A stretch of 64,000 bases of DNA from Hyphomonadaceae bacterium. Its GTDB lineage: Bacteria; Pseudomonadota; Alphaproteobacteria; Caulobacterales; Aquidulcibacteraceae. Numbering within the stretch: position 1 is the stretch's first letter; each line of letters opens with the position of its first letter. Below, piece after piece: positions 1-10,439 of the stretch. The stretch covers positions 16,180 to 80,179 of the forward strand of contig JAIELK010000001.1 in assembly GCA_019753175.1 (NCBI GenBank), given 5' to 3'. A program made the position numbers and the translations under genes. The notes under the pieces were generated by a model. It was not told the DNA's origin. It made no database searches and saw only the letters and a list, made by a program, of their open reading frames with translations.

Positions 1-663
1 GACATCGAAGCCGAGAGCGAGGGCGAGAACGTACAACTCTCCACTTTGCACGCGGCCAAAGGCTTGGAATGGCCGCTCGTTTTCCTGCCCGGCTGGGAAG
101 AAGAAGTGTTTCCGTCGAAGCGATCCATTGAGGAGAGCGGCGAGAAAGGCCTCGAAGAAGAGCGCCGGCTCGCTTACGTAGGCATTACCCGCGCCCGCGA
201 ACGCGCCTACATCTCGTTCGCCGCCAACCGCCAGATCTACGGGCGCTGGCAAACGGTGCTGCCCTCGCGCTTCATCGATGAATTGCCGCCGGCCAATGTC
301 GATGCGATCAGCGAGACCGGTTACGCCATGCAGGCGGGCGGCGTGCGCGAAGCGGCGGCGCGGTTCGATGCGTACGCGCCCGGCGCGGGCTTCAACAGCG
401 CCTATCAATCGCCCGGCTGGCGGCGGGCGCAGGAAAACGCCGGCAAGCGCGGCAAACCGCCGATGCTCGAAGGCGAAGCGCGCCTCATCGCCAAGTCAGG
501 CGACGAAGACTCGCACTACCAGCGCGGCGACCGCATCTTCCATCAGAAGTTCGGTTACGGCCTCATCCGCGCCGTCGAAGGCAACAAGCTGACCGTCGAC
601 TTCGACAAAGCTGGCGAAAAGCGCGTGATCGACAGCTTCGTGATTCCGGCGAGCGCGGCTTGA
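1..663 (+). CDS. uvrD: UvrD/PcrA-type superfamily 1 DNA helicase, C-terminal part (5' end outside window)
   Basis: The frame is open from the first base of the window, so this is the 3' part of a longer gene. The segment starts just before helicase motif V ([14 protein letters not shown]) and then shows motif VI ([14 protein letters not shown]), both diagnostic of UvrD/PcrA/Rep 3'-5' helicases, which unwind DNA during mismatch and nucleotide excision repair. The last ~45 residues ([16 protein letters not shown]... to the end) match the C-terminal Tudor-like domain of UvrD/PcrA, which in this family contacts RNA polymerase. The stop is followed 50 bases later by the TIR/MORN gene on the same strand. 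The exact member (UvrD, PcrA or a paralog) cannot be settled without the N-terminal two thirds. Confidence 0.9.
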   Translation, partial: DIEAESEGENVQLSTLHAAKGLEWPLVFLPGWEEEVFPSKRSIEESGEKGLEEERRLAYVGITRARERAYISFAANRQIYGRWQTVLPSRFIDELPPANVDAISETGYAMQAGGVREAAARFDAYAPGAGFNSAYQSPGWRRAQENAGKRGKPPMLEGEARLIAKSGDEDSHYQRGDRIFHQKFGYGLIRAVEGNKLTVDFDKAGEKRVIDSFVIPASAA

Positions 664-715
664 GCTCTTCCCGCCAGGACGGTCGTATGCTACCCGAAAC
701 TGGGGAGCTTGTGCG

Positions 716-2485
716 ATGGCGGACGTCTTCATCTCGTACAAACGCGAGGATCGGCGGGTCGCCGAGCGGCTTTCGATTGCCCTCGAGCAACTCGGTTTTG
801 ACGTCTGGTGGGATTTCGAACTCTTGTCCGGCGATCGCTTTCGCAAGGTGATCGAGAAGGTCATCGACCAGTGTTCGGCGACCATCGTGCTGTGGTCGAA
901 CCTCTCGCGCGAGAGCACCTTCGTCGTCGACGAGGCCGCCTACGCGCGCGAGCAGAACAAGCTTTGCCCTGCGCGCATTGACGATTGCCGGCTGCCGCTC
1001 GGCTTCGGCGGTGACCACGTTGTCGATCTGAGCGCCTGGGATGGCGAGATGGGCCACGAAGGCCTGCAGGCGATCTTGCGGGCGGTCGAAGCCAAGAGCG
1101 GCAAGAAGGCCCGTCTCGGCGGGCGCGCACGCGACGCCAATGACCAGAAGCGCTTTGCTGAACTCGAAGCGTTCAAGGCGGCGCAGATCGCGGAAAATCT
1201 GAGCGCGCTGCGTGCGTTCCTGCGCGACTATCCCGATGGCGCATTCGCCAAGTTCGTGCGCGCGCAATTGGAGGAACTGGAAGCGCGCGCGCCAAAGGTC
1301 ACAGCGCCCGCAGATGCGCCAAACCTCGCTCTAACGCCGACGCCAGAACCGCGGAGATCGGCGCCACAGGGAGAACTTGCGCTCGACGCCGCTTCCCCGC
1401 CTGCCCCGCCGCGCGATGAGCCGCATACGCCCAAGAGCCTGCCATGGGCGATGATCGGCATTGGCGGTGCGCTGGCGATTGCGCTTATCGCGCTTGTGGT
1501 GGCGCTTCGTCCCTGGGACAGCGCCGAGCCGCCGCCGGCGGCAACCACGATCGAGGCGACGCGCAATGTCGACGCCGAGATCGAGGCCGCGCGGGCCGAG
1601 GAGCGGGAACGCGCGCAAGCCGAGTTCGCCGAGCGCGAGCGGCAATTGCGCGAGCAAGGCGCAAGCGAAGAAGCTGCGCGCCGCCAAACCGAGCAAGAGC
1701 AGGCCGACCGCACCGCCTGGGGCGTGGCGCAGCGCGCCAACTCCCTGGCCGCCTATGACGCTTACCTCTCGGCCTATCCCTCCGGCATTCACGCCACCGA
1801 CGCGAGGAGCGCCCGCCAGCGCCTGTCCGCCGCAGCGAGTGCGCCGGCTGCCGCGCCCGCCGCCTACGATCTTGCGCAATTGCATCCCGACGTGCGCCGC
1901 GCCGTCGAGCAGGCGCGCGATGCCGAGCGCCGTGCCAACGCCGCCGCCGCCCGCGCCCGCGAAGCCGCCGTCAGCGCCCAGGACGCCGCCCGCCGCGCCC
2001 GCGCCGGCGAGGCAGGGTATGGCGTCGAGACGTTGCGCGACGGTGATCGCTATGAGGGTGGATTTTCGAGTGGTGCCCGCAACGGCTACGGCGTTTATGT
2101 CCATGCAGAACCCTCGAACTTGGGCGATCGCTATGAGGGGCAATTCAGCAACGGTCGTTTCAGCGGCGTCGGCGTCGCTGCCTATCCGAGGAACCCCACC
2201 ACCGACGCCAGCAATGTGCTCGGCTATGAAGGCGAATGGGCCCATAGTGACCGAAACGGCGTGGGTGTCTTCTCTTGGCGTAATGGTAGCCGATATGCGG
2301 GGGGCAACCGCGACGACGCCTTTAGCGGCCCCGGTGTGAGTTACCCTGCAAATGGCAACCGCTACGAAGGCGAGTGGGCCAACAGCCTCCCGAATGGGTC
2401 AGGTGTATGGTGGGACCCACAGGGCCGCGTATTACAAGCTGGCATCTGGGCCAACGGCCAACTCACACGAGCGCTGAGCCGCTGA
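716..2485 (+). CDS. TIR-domain protein with transmembrane helix, coiled coil and C-terminal MORN repeats
   Basis: The 589-residue protein has four parts. Residues 1-130 are a TIR domain: it opens MADVFISYKREDRRVAERL, has DVWWD after strand B, and has FVVDE at 69-73, where E73 sits at the place of the catalytic Glu of NAD-cleaving TIR domains and F69 replaces the usual Trp. Residues 168-187 and 334-370 contain two copies of a TPR-like motif of the type Y..YL..YP.G..A. Residues 243-265 form one transmembrane helix, followed by a Glu/Arg/Ala-rich coiled coil (285-335 and 395-432). From residue 444 there are five or six MORN repeats of the YEGxxxxGxxxGxGV type, which often bind lipids or stack as rods. 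The TIR end would be cytoplasmic and the MORN end on the other side of the membrane. Role unknown: anti-phage NADase signalling and a structural or scaffolding role are both possible. Confidence 0.88.
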   Translation: MADVFISYKREDRRVAERLSIALEQLGFDVWWDFELLSGDRFRKVIEKVIDQCSATIVLWSNLSRESTFVVDEAAYAREQNKLCPARIDDCRLPLGFGGDHVVDLSAWDGEMGHEGLQAILRAVEAKSGKKARLGGRARDANDQKRFAELEAFKAAQIAENLSALRAFLRDYPDGAFAKFVRAQLEELEARAPKVTAPADAPNLALTPTPEPRRSAPQGELALDAASPPAPPRDEPHTPKSLPWAMIGIGGALAIALIALVVALRPWDSAEPPPAATTIEATRNVDAEIEAARAEERERAQAEFAERERQLREQGASEEAARRQTEQEQADRTAWGVAQRANSLAAYDAYLSAYPSGIHATDARSARQRLSAAASAPAAAPAAYDLAQLHPDVRRAVEQARDAERRANAAAARAREAAVSAQDAARRARAGEAGYGVETLRDGDRYEGGFSSGARNGYGVYVHAEPSNLGDRYEGQFSNGRFSGVGVAAYPRNPTTDASNVLGYEGEWAHSDRNGVGVFSWRNGSRYAGGNRDDAFSGPGVSYPANGNRYEGEWANSLPNGSGVWWDPQGRVLQAGIWANGQLTRALSR

Positions 2486-2564
2486 GAGCGGCAAATGTGG
2501 GCCGCCGGCTCCTCAACACCGGCATGGGTCTAAGGAGAATGCCAGCAACGAGAGTCCACCTTAG

Positions 2565-2663
2565 CACTTCCGCTGCCATGGCGTACTCTGGGACCCGCAA
2601 GGCCGCGTCAGCCAACAGGGCATCAGGACGAACGGCCAGTTCACGCAAGCGCTGACGCGCTAA
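2565..2663 (+). pseudogene. Decayed duplicate of the 3' end of the TIR/MORN gene
   Basis: Translated from 2580 in frame, this stretch reads GVLWDPQGRVSQQGIRTNGQ and ends FTQALTR followed by TAA at 2661-2663. It lines up with the end of the upstream protein (GVWWDPQGRVLQAGIWANGQ, then LTRALSR and stop). DNA identity is high over about 80 bases, against 2404-2485. A TAG at 2562-2564 closes the frame upstream and no start codon serves it, so it is a remnant of a duplicated MORN repeat rather than a gene. It lies entirely in the 222-base gap before prmA. Confidence 0.75.
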
Positions 2664-2707
2664 AGCCCCAGGTCGACGCCTGGAGCGCAGGCGCCTATAG
2701 CACGCCC

Positions 2708-3715
2708 ATGCTCCTCCTTACCGCCCTTGGCTCGCTTGCGCAGGTCCGCGCTGCCGCCGACGAACTCGACCGCCACGACCCCTCGCCCGCCGACGCCGTG
2801 AGCTGGTTCGAGGAGAAGCCGGGCAAGTTCCGGCTCGAACTGTACGTGCCGACCAAGCAGGACGCGGCGAGCGCGCAAGCGATCGTCGGCGCCGCCGCGC
2901 CGGAGCTGCATCTCAAGCAGAAGAAACTGAAGGACGCCGACTGGGTGGCGATGTCGCTCGAAGGCCTGCCCGCTGTGCGCGCCGGGCGCTTCGTCGTCGC
3001 CGGCGCGCATGCGCTGGCGCGCGAACACAGCGGCCGCACCAAGATTTGGATCGAAGCCAGCGAAGCGTTCGGCACCGGCCACCACGGCACCACCTGGGGC
3101 TGTCTGATGGGATTGGAGCACTATCTGCGGCGGCGCGGGAAGCGCTCACACCCATTCCCGGGGCGCGGCAAAGCCGCGAGCCCGGGACCCATAAACACTA
3201 AGGTAGAAAAAGCCTGCGCGCCCGCCGGCGCCCTCTCAGGTGCGATTGTGCCTATGGGTCCCGGACTTGGCGCTTCGCGCCAATCCGGGAATGGGTGGAA
3301 GGTCCTCGATGTCGGCGCGGGCTCCGGCGTGCTTGCCATCGCCGCGGCAAAGCACGGCGCCGAAGCGCTCGCCATTGAGATCGACCGGCGCGCCGCCGCC
3401 ATCGCCGCCATCAACGTTGAGCAGAACAAGGTTGCTCAGCGCGTACGCGTCATCGCCGGCGACGGGGCCCGCAGCATCGCGGGCAAGCGCTTCGATCTCG
3501 TCTTCGCCAATATCCTGATGCGACCACTCATCCGCCTTGCGCCAAAGCTGGTCGCCGCGACCGCGCCAGGCGGCGCGCTTATCCTGTCAGGCCTGTTGCG
3601 CACACAGGCGCCGCTGGTGCGCGAGGCGTACGCCAATCGCGGTCTGCTGCTGGAGCGGCAGATCCCCAAGGAAGCTTGGATGACGTTGGTGTGGCGCAAA
3701 CCTCAACGCGCATAG
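2708..3715 (+). CDS. prmA: Ribosomal protein L11 methyltransferase PrmA with an inserted palindromic segment
   Basis: PrmA trimethylates lysines of ribosomal protein L11 using S-adenosylmethionine. The C-terminal half has the SAM-binding motif VLDVGAGSGVLAIAAAKHGA and the FDLVFANILMRPL motif (NPPx-like) of this family. The conserved block FGTGHHGTTWGCL, diagnostic for PrmA, precedes them. Between that block and motif I lie about 50 extra residues (148-196) encoded by two inverted palindromes (see the repeat entry). Without them the protein would be about 285 residues, normal for alphaproteobacterial PrmA. The insertion keeps the frame and sits in the linker between the substrate domain and the methyltransferase domain, so the enzyme may still work. 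The 3' end overlaps the convergent small secreted protein by 13 bases. Confidence 0.92.
   Translation: MLLLTALGSLAQVRAAADELDRHDPSPADAVSWFEEKPGKFRLELYVPTKQDAASAQAIVGAAAPELHLKQKKLKDADWVAMSLEGLPAVRAGRFVVAGAHALAREHSGRTKIWIEASEAFGTGHHGTTWGCLMGLEHYLRRRGKRSHPFPGRGKAASPGPINTKVEKACAPAGALSGAIVPMGPGLGASRQSGNGWKVLDVGAGSGVLAIAAAKHGAEALAIEIDRRAAAIAAINVEQNKVAQRVRVIAGDGARSIAGKRFDLVFANILMRPLIRLAPKLVAATAPGGALILSGLLRTQAPLVREAYANRGLLLERQIPKEAWMTLVWRKPQRA
3150..3297. repeat. Pair of inverted palindromic repeats inserted in frame in prmA
   Basis: Two hairpins are present. 3156-3187 is TCCCGGG-G-CGCGGC, loop AAA, GCCGCG-A-GCCCGGGA, and 3259-3290 is TCCCGGA-C-TTGGCGC, loop TTC, GCGCCAA-TCCGGGA. They are inverted relative to each other: CCCATTCCCGG opens the left unit, and its reverse complement CCGGGAATGGG closes the right one. 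This is a BIME/REP-like pair with the same core as the elements at 20489-20600 and 30822-30932. About 70 bases of unrelated sequence lie between the units. All of it is translated as part of PrmA without a stop. Confidence 0.9.
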
Positions 3716-4131
3716 ACGTTGAGCGCAACCCAACACACATCGGCGGAGCAGCGCGTGACGTCGGCCTCGATCGTGTACGAACCGGTGATGTTTGGCCGCA
3801 ATCGTGCGCCGGCGCCTCCGGCGATGGTTCCGCCGCCCGGGTCGCGTACGCGGAGAGCCAGGCCGCCACAGCGGTCGTCGCAAACCGCTGCGACGAAGTA
3901 CTCGCGCCCCGCCCGCAACGTCACCGTGAACGCCTCGCCGCTTCCCGCCGGCGCAGCGGCGGAGAACGGCCCGGCCACCCGGGCGAAGCCCTCTTCGGCA
4001 ACGGCGCTGTCGACACGCGCGAGGTGCTCCGCGAGTTGGCGCGCGAACGGATCGGGCACTTGCGCGGCCACGGGTCCCGCCAGCAGCGAAATCCCGCACA
4101 GCAGCGCCGCAATTGCCTTCAAAAGCCGCAT
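3703..4131 (-). CDS. Small secreted protein of unknown function
   Basis: 142 residues with a clear Sec signal peptide (MRLLKAIAALLCGISLLAGPVAAQ, cleavage after AAQ or A-A). The mature part has four Cys in two close pairs (CDDRC and CSADVC), suggesting disulfides, and a beta-rich region (FTVTLRAGREYFVAAVC) resembling pre-peptidase-like C-terminal folds. Periplasmic location is inferred from the signal peptide. It lies alone, convergent with prmA (13-base overlap) and divergent from pepP, with about 100 bases between the two starts that must hold both promoters. No family is recognised with certainty. Confidence 0.75.
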   Translation of the reverse strand: MRLLKAIAALLCGISLLAGPVAAQVPDPFARQLAEHLARVDSAVAEEGFARVAGPFSAAAPAGSGEAFTVTLRAGREYFVAAVCDDRCGGLALRVRDPGGGTIAGGAGARLRPNITGSYTIEADVTRCSADVCWVALNVYAR

Positions 4132-4233
4132 TGATCCTGCCCAGGCGAGGCTCGCCTCTTAACCTCCGCCGAGAAAGCGTTAGACTCAAGCCACTGAACA
4201 CCGCCTGAACTGGCGAACCGAGGAAGCAGCGAC

Positions 4234-6045
4234 GTGTTCCAAACCTACGACGATCCAGGCGGCCCGGCGCTCGGCCGCAAACATCTGCCGCGCTTGAGAA
4301 AAGCGCTGAAAGCCGCAGGCCTCGACGGCTTCATCGTCCCGCATGAAGACGAATGGCAAAATGAATATGTGCCCCCGGCGTTCGATCGCCTGATGTGGGC
4401 GACCGGCTTCACTGGATCGGCCGGCGCGGCTGTCGTGCTCGCCGATCACGCCGCCATCTTCACCGACGGCCGCTACACATTGCAGGTGCGCGCGCAAGTC
4501 GATGGGGACTTGTTCGAGTATCGCGATCTGATCGATGGCGGCCCCACCGCTTACCTGCGCGAGCGCGCGAAGAACGGCGACAAGATCGGCTTCGATCCGA
4601 AGCTTCACAGTCCAGATAGCCTTGACCGTCTGCGCAAGGCCGCCGAAGCGGCGGGCGCCGTGCTGGTCGCCGTCGCTCCGAACCCCATCGATACGATCTG
4701 GGACAACCGCCCGCCTATCCCGACCGCGCGCGTCGAACCGCATGCGGAAAGCTACGCCGGAGAGAGCAGCTCATCGAAACGGCGCCGCCTCGGGGAAGCG
4801 CTGGCCAAAGACAAAGCCGATGCGGTGGTGCTGACCTCGCCAGCCTCGCTCGCATGGCTGTTCAACATTCGCGGCGGCGACGTCGCGCGCACGCCCCTGC
4901 CGCTTGGTGAAGCGATCTTGCGCAGCGACGGCACGGCCGATCTTTTCCTCGCCGACGAAAAGGTCTCGCCCGAGCTACGCCAATGGCTCGGCAACGAAGT
5001 CGCGATCAAGCCGAGCGACGAGCTGCCGCGCGCACTGTCGGAGCTGCGCACCAAGCGCGTTCAGCTCGATCCGGCCACGGCGTCGGCCTGGTACTTCGAG
5101 CAATTAGGCAACGCCGGCGCCGAGATCGTGCGCGGACAAGACCCCGTCGTGTTGCCGCGCGCGTGCAAGAACGCCGCCGAGATCGAAGGTTCGCGTAAGG
5201 CGCACGCGCGCGATGGCGCCGCCGTCTCGCGGTTCTTGCATTGGCTCGCGAGCGAAGGCCAGAGCGGCAAGGCGCAAGAGATCGAAGCCTGCCAGAAGCT
5301 AGAGAGTTTCCGCGCTGCGACCGGCGCTTTGAAGGATTTGTCGTTCGACTCGATTTCCGGCGCTGGGCCCAACGGCGCCATCGTGCACTATCGCGTCACC
5401 AAGAAGACCAATCGCCGGCTCGCGCGCGGCTCGCTGTTTCTGATCGACAGCGGCGGCCAGTATCTCGACGGCACTACCGACATCACCCGCACCGTCGCCA
5501 TCGGCCGGCCGACGAAAGAAATGCGCGAGCGGTTCACGCGCGTGCTGAAGGGGCACATCGCGCTCTCGCGTGTGCGCTTTCCGAAGGGCACCACGGGGCA
5601 CCAACTCGACGCGCTAGCCCGCATGAGCCTGTGGGAAGCCGGACTCGATTACGATCACGGCACCGGCCATGGCGTCGGCGTCTATCTCGGCGTGCACGAA
5701 GGCCCGCATCGGATCGCCAAGTTCGTCAACACGCAGCCGCTGGAGCCAGGCATGATCGTCTCCAACGAGCCTGGCTATTACAAGACCGGCGGCTACGGCA
5801 TCCGCATCGAGAACCTGCAGGTGGTGACGCCTGCGGCAGATATTGCGGGCGGCGAACGGCCAATGCTCGGCTTCGAGACGCTGACGCTCGCGCCGATCGA
5901 CCGTGCGCTGATCGTCAAGCCATTGCTGACGAAAGAAGAACGCGAGTGGCTGAACGCCTACCACGCGCGCGTGTGGGAGAAGATCGGCCCGCAGCTTGAG
6001 GGCGACGCAAAGGCGTGGCTGGAGACGGCGACGGCGGCGATATGA
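4234..6045 (+). CDS. pepP: Xaa-Pro aminopeptidase (aminopeptidase P, M24 family)
   Basis: This 603-residue, three-domain aminopeptidase P (two creatinase-like N-terminal domains, then a C-terminal pita-bread domain) removes N-terminal residues that precede proline. The dinuclear metal site is complete: Asp in LIDSGGQY, Asp in DGTTDITRT, His in HGTGHGVG, Glu in SNEPGYY and Glu in GIRIENLQ. There is no signal peptide, so it acts in the cytoplasm. The start is GTG at 4234, preceded by AGGAAG at 4221-4226. No earlier in-frame start is better placed. The length fits the long (about 600-residue) form found in alphaproteobacteria and eukaryotes. It is convergent with ligA, 24 bases away. Confidence 0.93.
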   Translation: MFQTYDDPGGPALGRKHLPRLRKALKAAGLDGFIVPHEDEWQNEYVPPAFDRLMWATGFTGSAGAAVVLADHAAIFTDGRYTLQVRAQVDGDLFEYRDLIDGGPTAYLRERAKNGDKIGFDPKLHSPDSLDRLRKAAEAAGAVLVAVAPNPIDTIWDNRPPIPTARVEPHAESYAGESSSSKRRRLGEALAKDKADAVVLTSPASLAWLFNIRGGDVARTPLPLGEAILRSDGTADLFLADEKVSPELRQWLGNEVAIKPSDELPRALSELRTKRVQLDPATASAWYFEQLGNAGAEIVRGQDPVVLPRACKNAAEIEGSRKAHARDGAAVSRFLHWLASEGQSGKAQEIEACQKLESFRAATGALKDLSFDSISGAGPNGAIVHYRVTKKTNRRLARGSLFLIDSGGQYLDGTTDITRTVAIGRPTKEMRERFTRVLKGHIALSRVRFPKGTTGHQLDALARMSLWEAGLDYDHGTGHGVGVYLGVHEGPHRIAKFVNTQPLEPGMIVSNEPGYYKTGGYGIRIENLQVVTPAADIAGGERPMLGFETLTLAPIDRALIVKPLLTKEEREWLNAYHARVWEKIGPQLEGDAKAWLETATAAI

Positions 6046-6069
6046 GCACCGCCTTGCGCCGCAGGCCCG

Positions 6070-9266
<3,197 letters not shown>

Positions 9267-9379
9267 CACCTGGGCCTCTTCTTGCTCGGCACAAAGGCGC
9301 GCCGAAGCGCGAACCGGTGCGTGATACAGGATGACAGGCACGCCGCAAAGCGCTGCTACTGCGCCCGGGATGAGCGGTA

Positions 9380-10309
9380 TCAGCCCGCTGCCGCCATGGC
9401 CGGGGACGCCACCCGCGGCGCCATGTCGGCCCGCGCCGCGCCTTCCAAGCACCAGGCCTCGGGTGTGTCCAAGAGCGCGCGGACGAGGCGCGCGTTGAGC
9501 GCATGCCCCGGTTGATCCGCCACAAAGCGGCCACAAATCGACGCGCCGGCCATAGCGAGGTCGCCAATCGCATCGAGCAGCTTGTGGCGCACGAATTCGT
9601 CCTCGAAGCGAAGCCCCTCCGGGTTCACCACGCGCCCGGCGTCGACCACCACGGCGTTGTCCAAGGACGCACCGCGACCCAACCCGGCCGCGCGGAGCAT
9701 CTCGACATCGGAGAGAAACCCGAATGTGCGCGCGTCCGCAATTTCCCCAAGGAAGCTCTTAGGAGTCAGCTCGATCCGGCGGCGCTGCACACCGATCGCG
9801 GGATCCGCGAAGCGGATCGTCACATCCAAGTCGAGGCCCTCAAAACCCTCACTCGGCAGCAAGGCGGCGCTCTTGGCGCCCATGCGCACCTCGATCGGCT
9901 CAAGGACGCGGATGACGCAGCGCGACGCACGTTGCTGTTCGATACCGGCGTTCAGCAACACCCGCACAAACGGCGCCGAAGAGCCATCCAGAATGGGCAC
10001 TTCCGGCCCGTCGATCTCAACCAGCAAATTGTCGATGCCCAGACCGGCGCACGCTGACAGCAAATGCTCAACGGTCGCCAATTCGACGCCGGCAGCGTTG
10101 CGAATGGCGGTACAGTTGCGGGTGTCGGAAATCAGGTCGGCATGCGCGCGGATGGCATTATCCACACCCCGTACGTCCGAGCGTACGAACACGATGCCAG
10201 AATTGGCGGGCGCCGGCATCAGCGCCATGCGGACGTGCGATCCCGAGTGGACCCCGACGCCCGCACACATGGCAGGCCCTGCTATGGTCTGTTGACGCAA
10301 CGCAACCAC
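9380..10309 (-). CDS. lpxC: UDP-3-O-acyl-N-acetylglucosamine deacetylase LpxC
   Basis: LpxC is the zinc enzyme that commits UDP-3-O-acyl-GlcNAc to lipid A synthesis. The start is GTG at 10309, giving the canonical opening VALRQQTIAGPA...GVGVHSG. Zinc ligands are visible in TVEHLLSA (His) and in RHKLLDAIGDLAM (His and Asp). LDGSSAPFV, the substrate loop, is intact. The 309-residue length is typical. It follows ftsZ in the same orientation, but the two are separated by a TPR gene on the opposite strand, so lpxC needs its own promoter in the 130 bases upstream of 10309. An AAAGAGG ribosome-binding site precedes the GTG. The 113 bases between it and bamD contain no gene. Confidence 0.95.
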   Translation of the reverse strand: MVALRQQTIAGPAMCAGVGVHSGSHVRMALMPAPANSGIVFVRSDVRGVDNAIRAHADLISDTRNCTAIRNAAGVELATVEHLLSACAGLGIDNLLVEIDGPEVPILDGSSAPFVRVLLNAGIEQQRASRCVIRVLEPIEVRMGAKSAALLPSEGFEGLDLDVTIRFADPAIGVQRRRIELTPKSFLGEIADARTFGFLSDVEMLRAAGLGRGASLDNAVVVDAGRVVNPEGLRFEDEFVRHKLLDAIGDLAMAGASICGRFVADQPGHALNARLVRALLDTPEAWCLEGAARADMAPRVASPAMAAAG

Positions 10310-10439
10310 CCTCTTTCCCCCAAAAGGGAATGGGCCCCCCGACCCAGATCGGTTTGCTTATGGGCGCCCCGCCCGGACCCAACAACACAAGTTGCGTTAC
10401 GGTTTGTGACGATTAACGAATGGGACCGAAAGGCCGCTT
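10310..10439. promoter_or_regulatory. Divergent intergenic region between lpxC and the TPR protein
   Basis: These 130 bases separate the two divergent starts and must hold promoters for both. They contain runs of C (positions about 10316-10320, 10335-10340) and the phrase GGGAATGGG...GACCCA, which resembles the ends of the palindromic repeats seen elsewhere in the window and may be a worn remnant of one. The AT-rich part is close to the TPR gene (GTTACGGTTTGTGACGATTAACG). No hexamer pair can be named with confidence. Confidence 0.4.

Noticed and set aside
1331..2245. 304-codon frame opposite the TIR/MORN gene
   Set aside because: It is Gly/Ala-rich and antisense to the coiled-coil and MORN coding region, whose repeats make long reverse frames likely.
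2486..2707. Hidden small gene between the TIR/MORN gene and prmA
   Set aside because: Open frames here are out of frame with the MORN remnant or lack a ribosome-binding site. The similarity is explained by the decayed duplicate.
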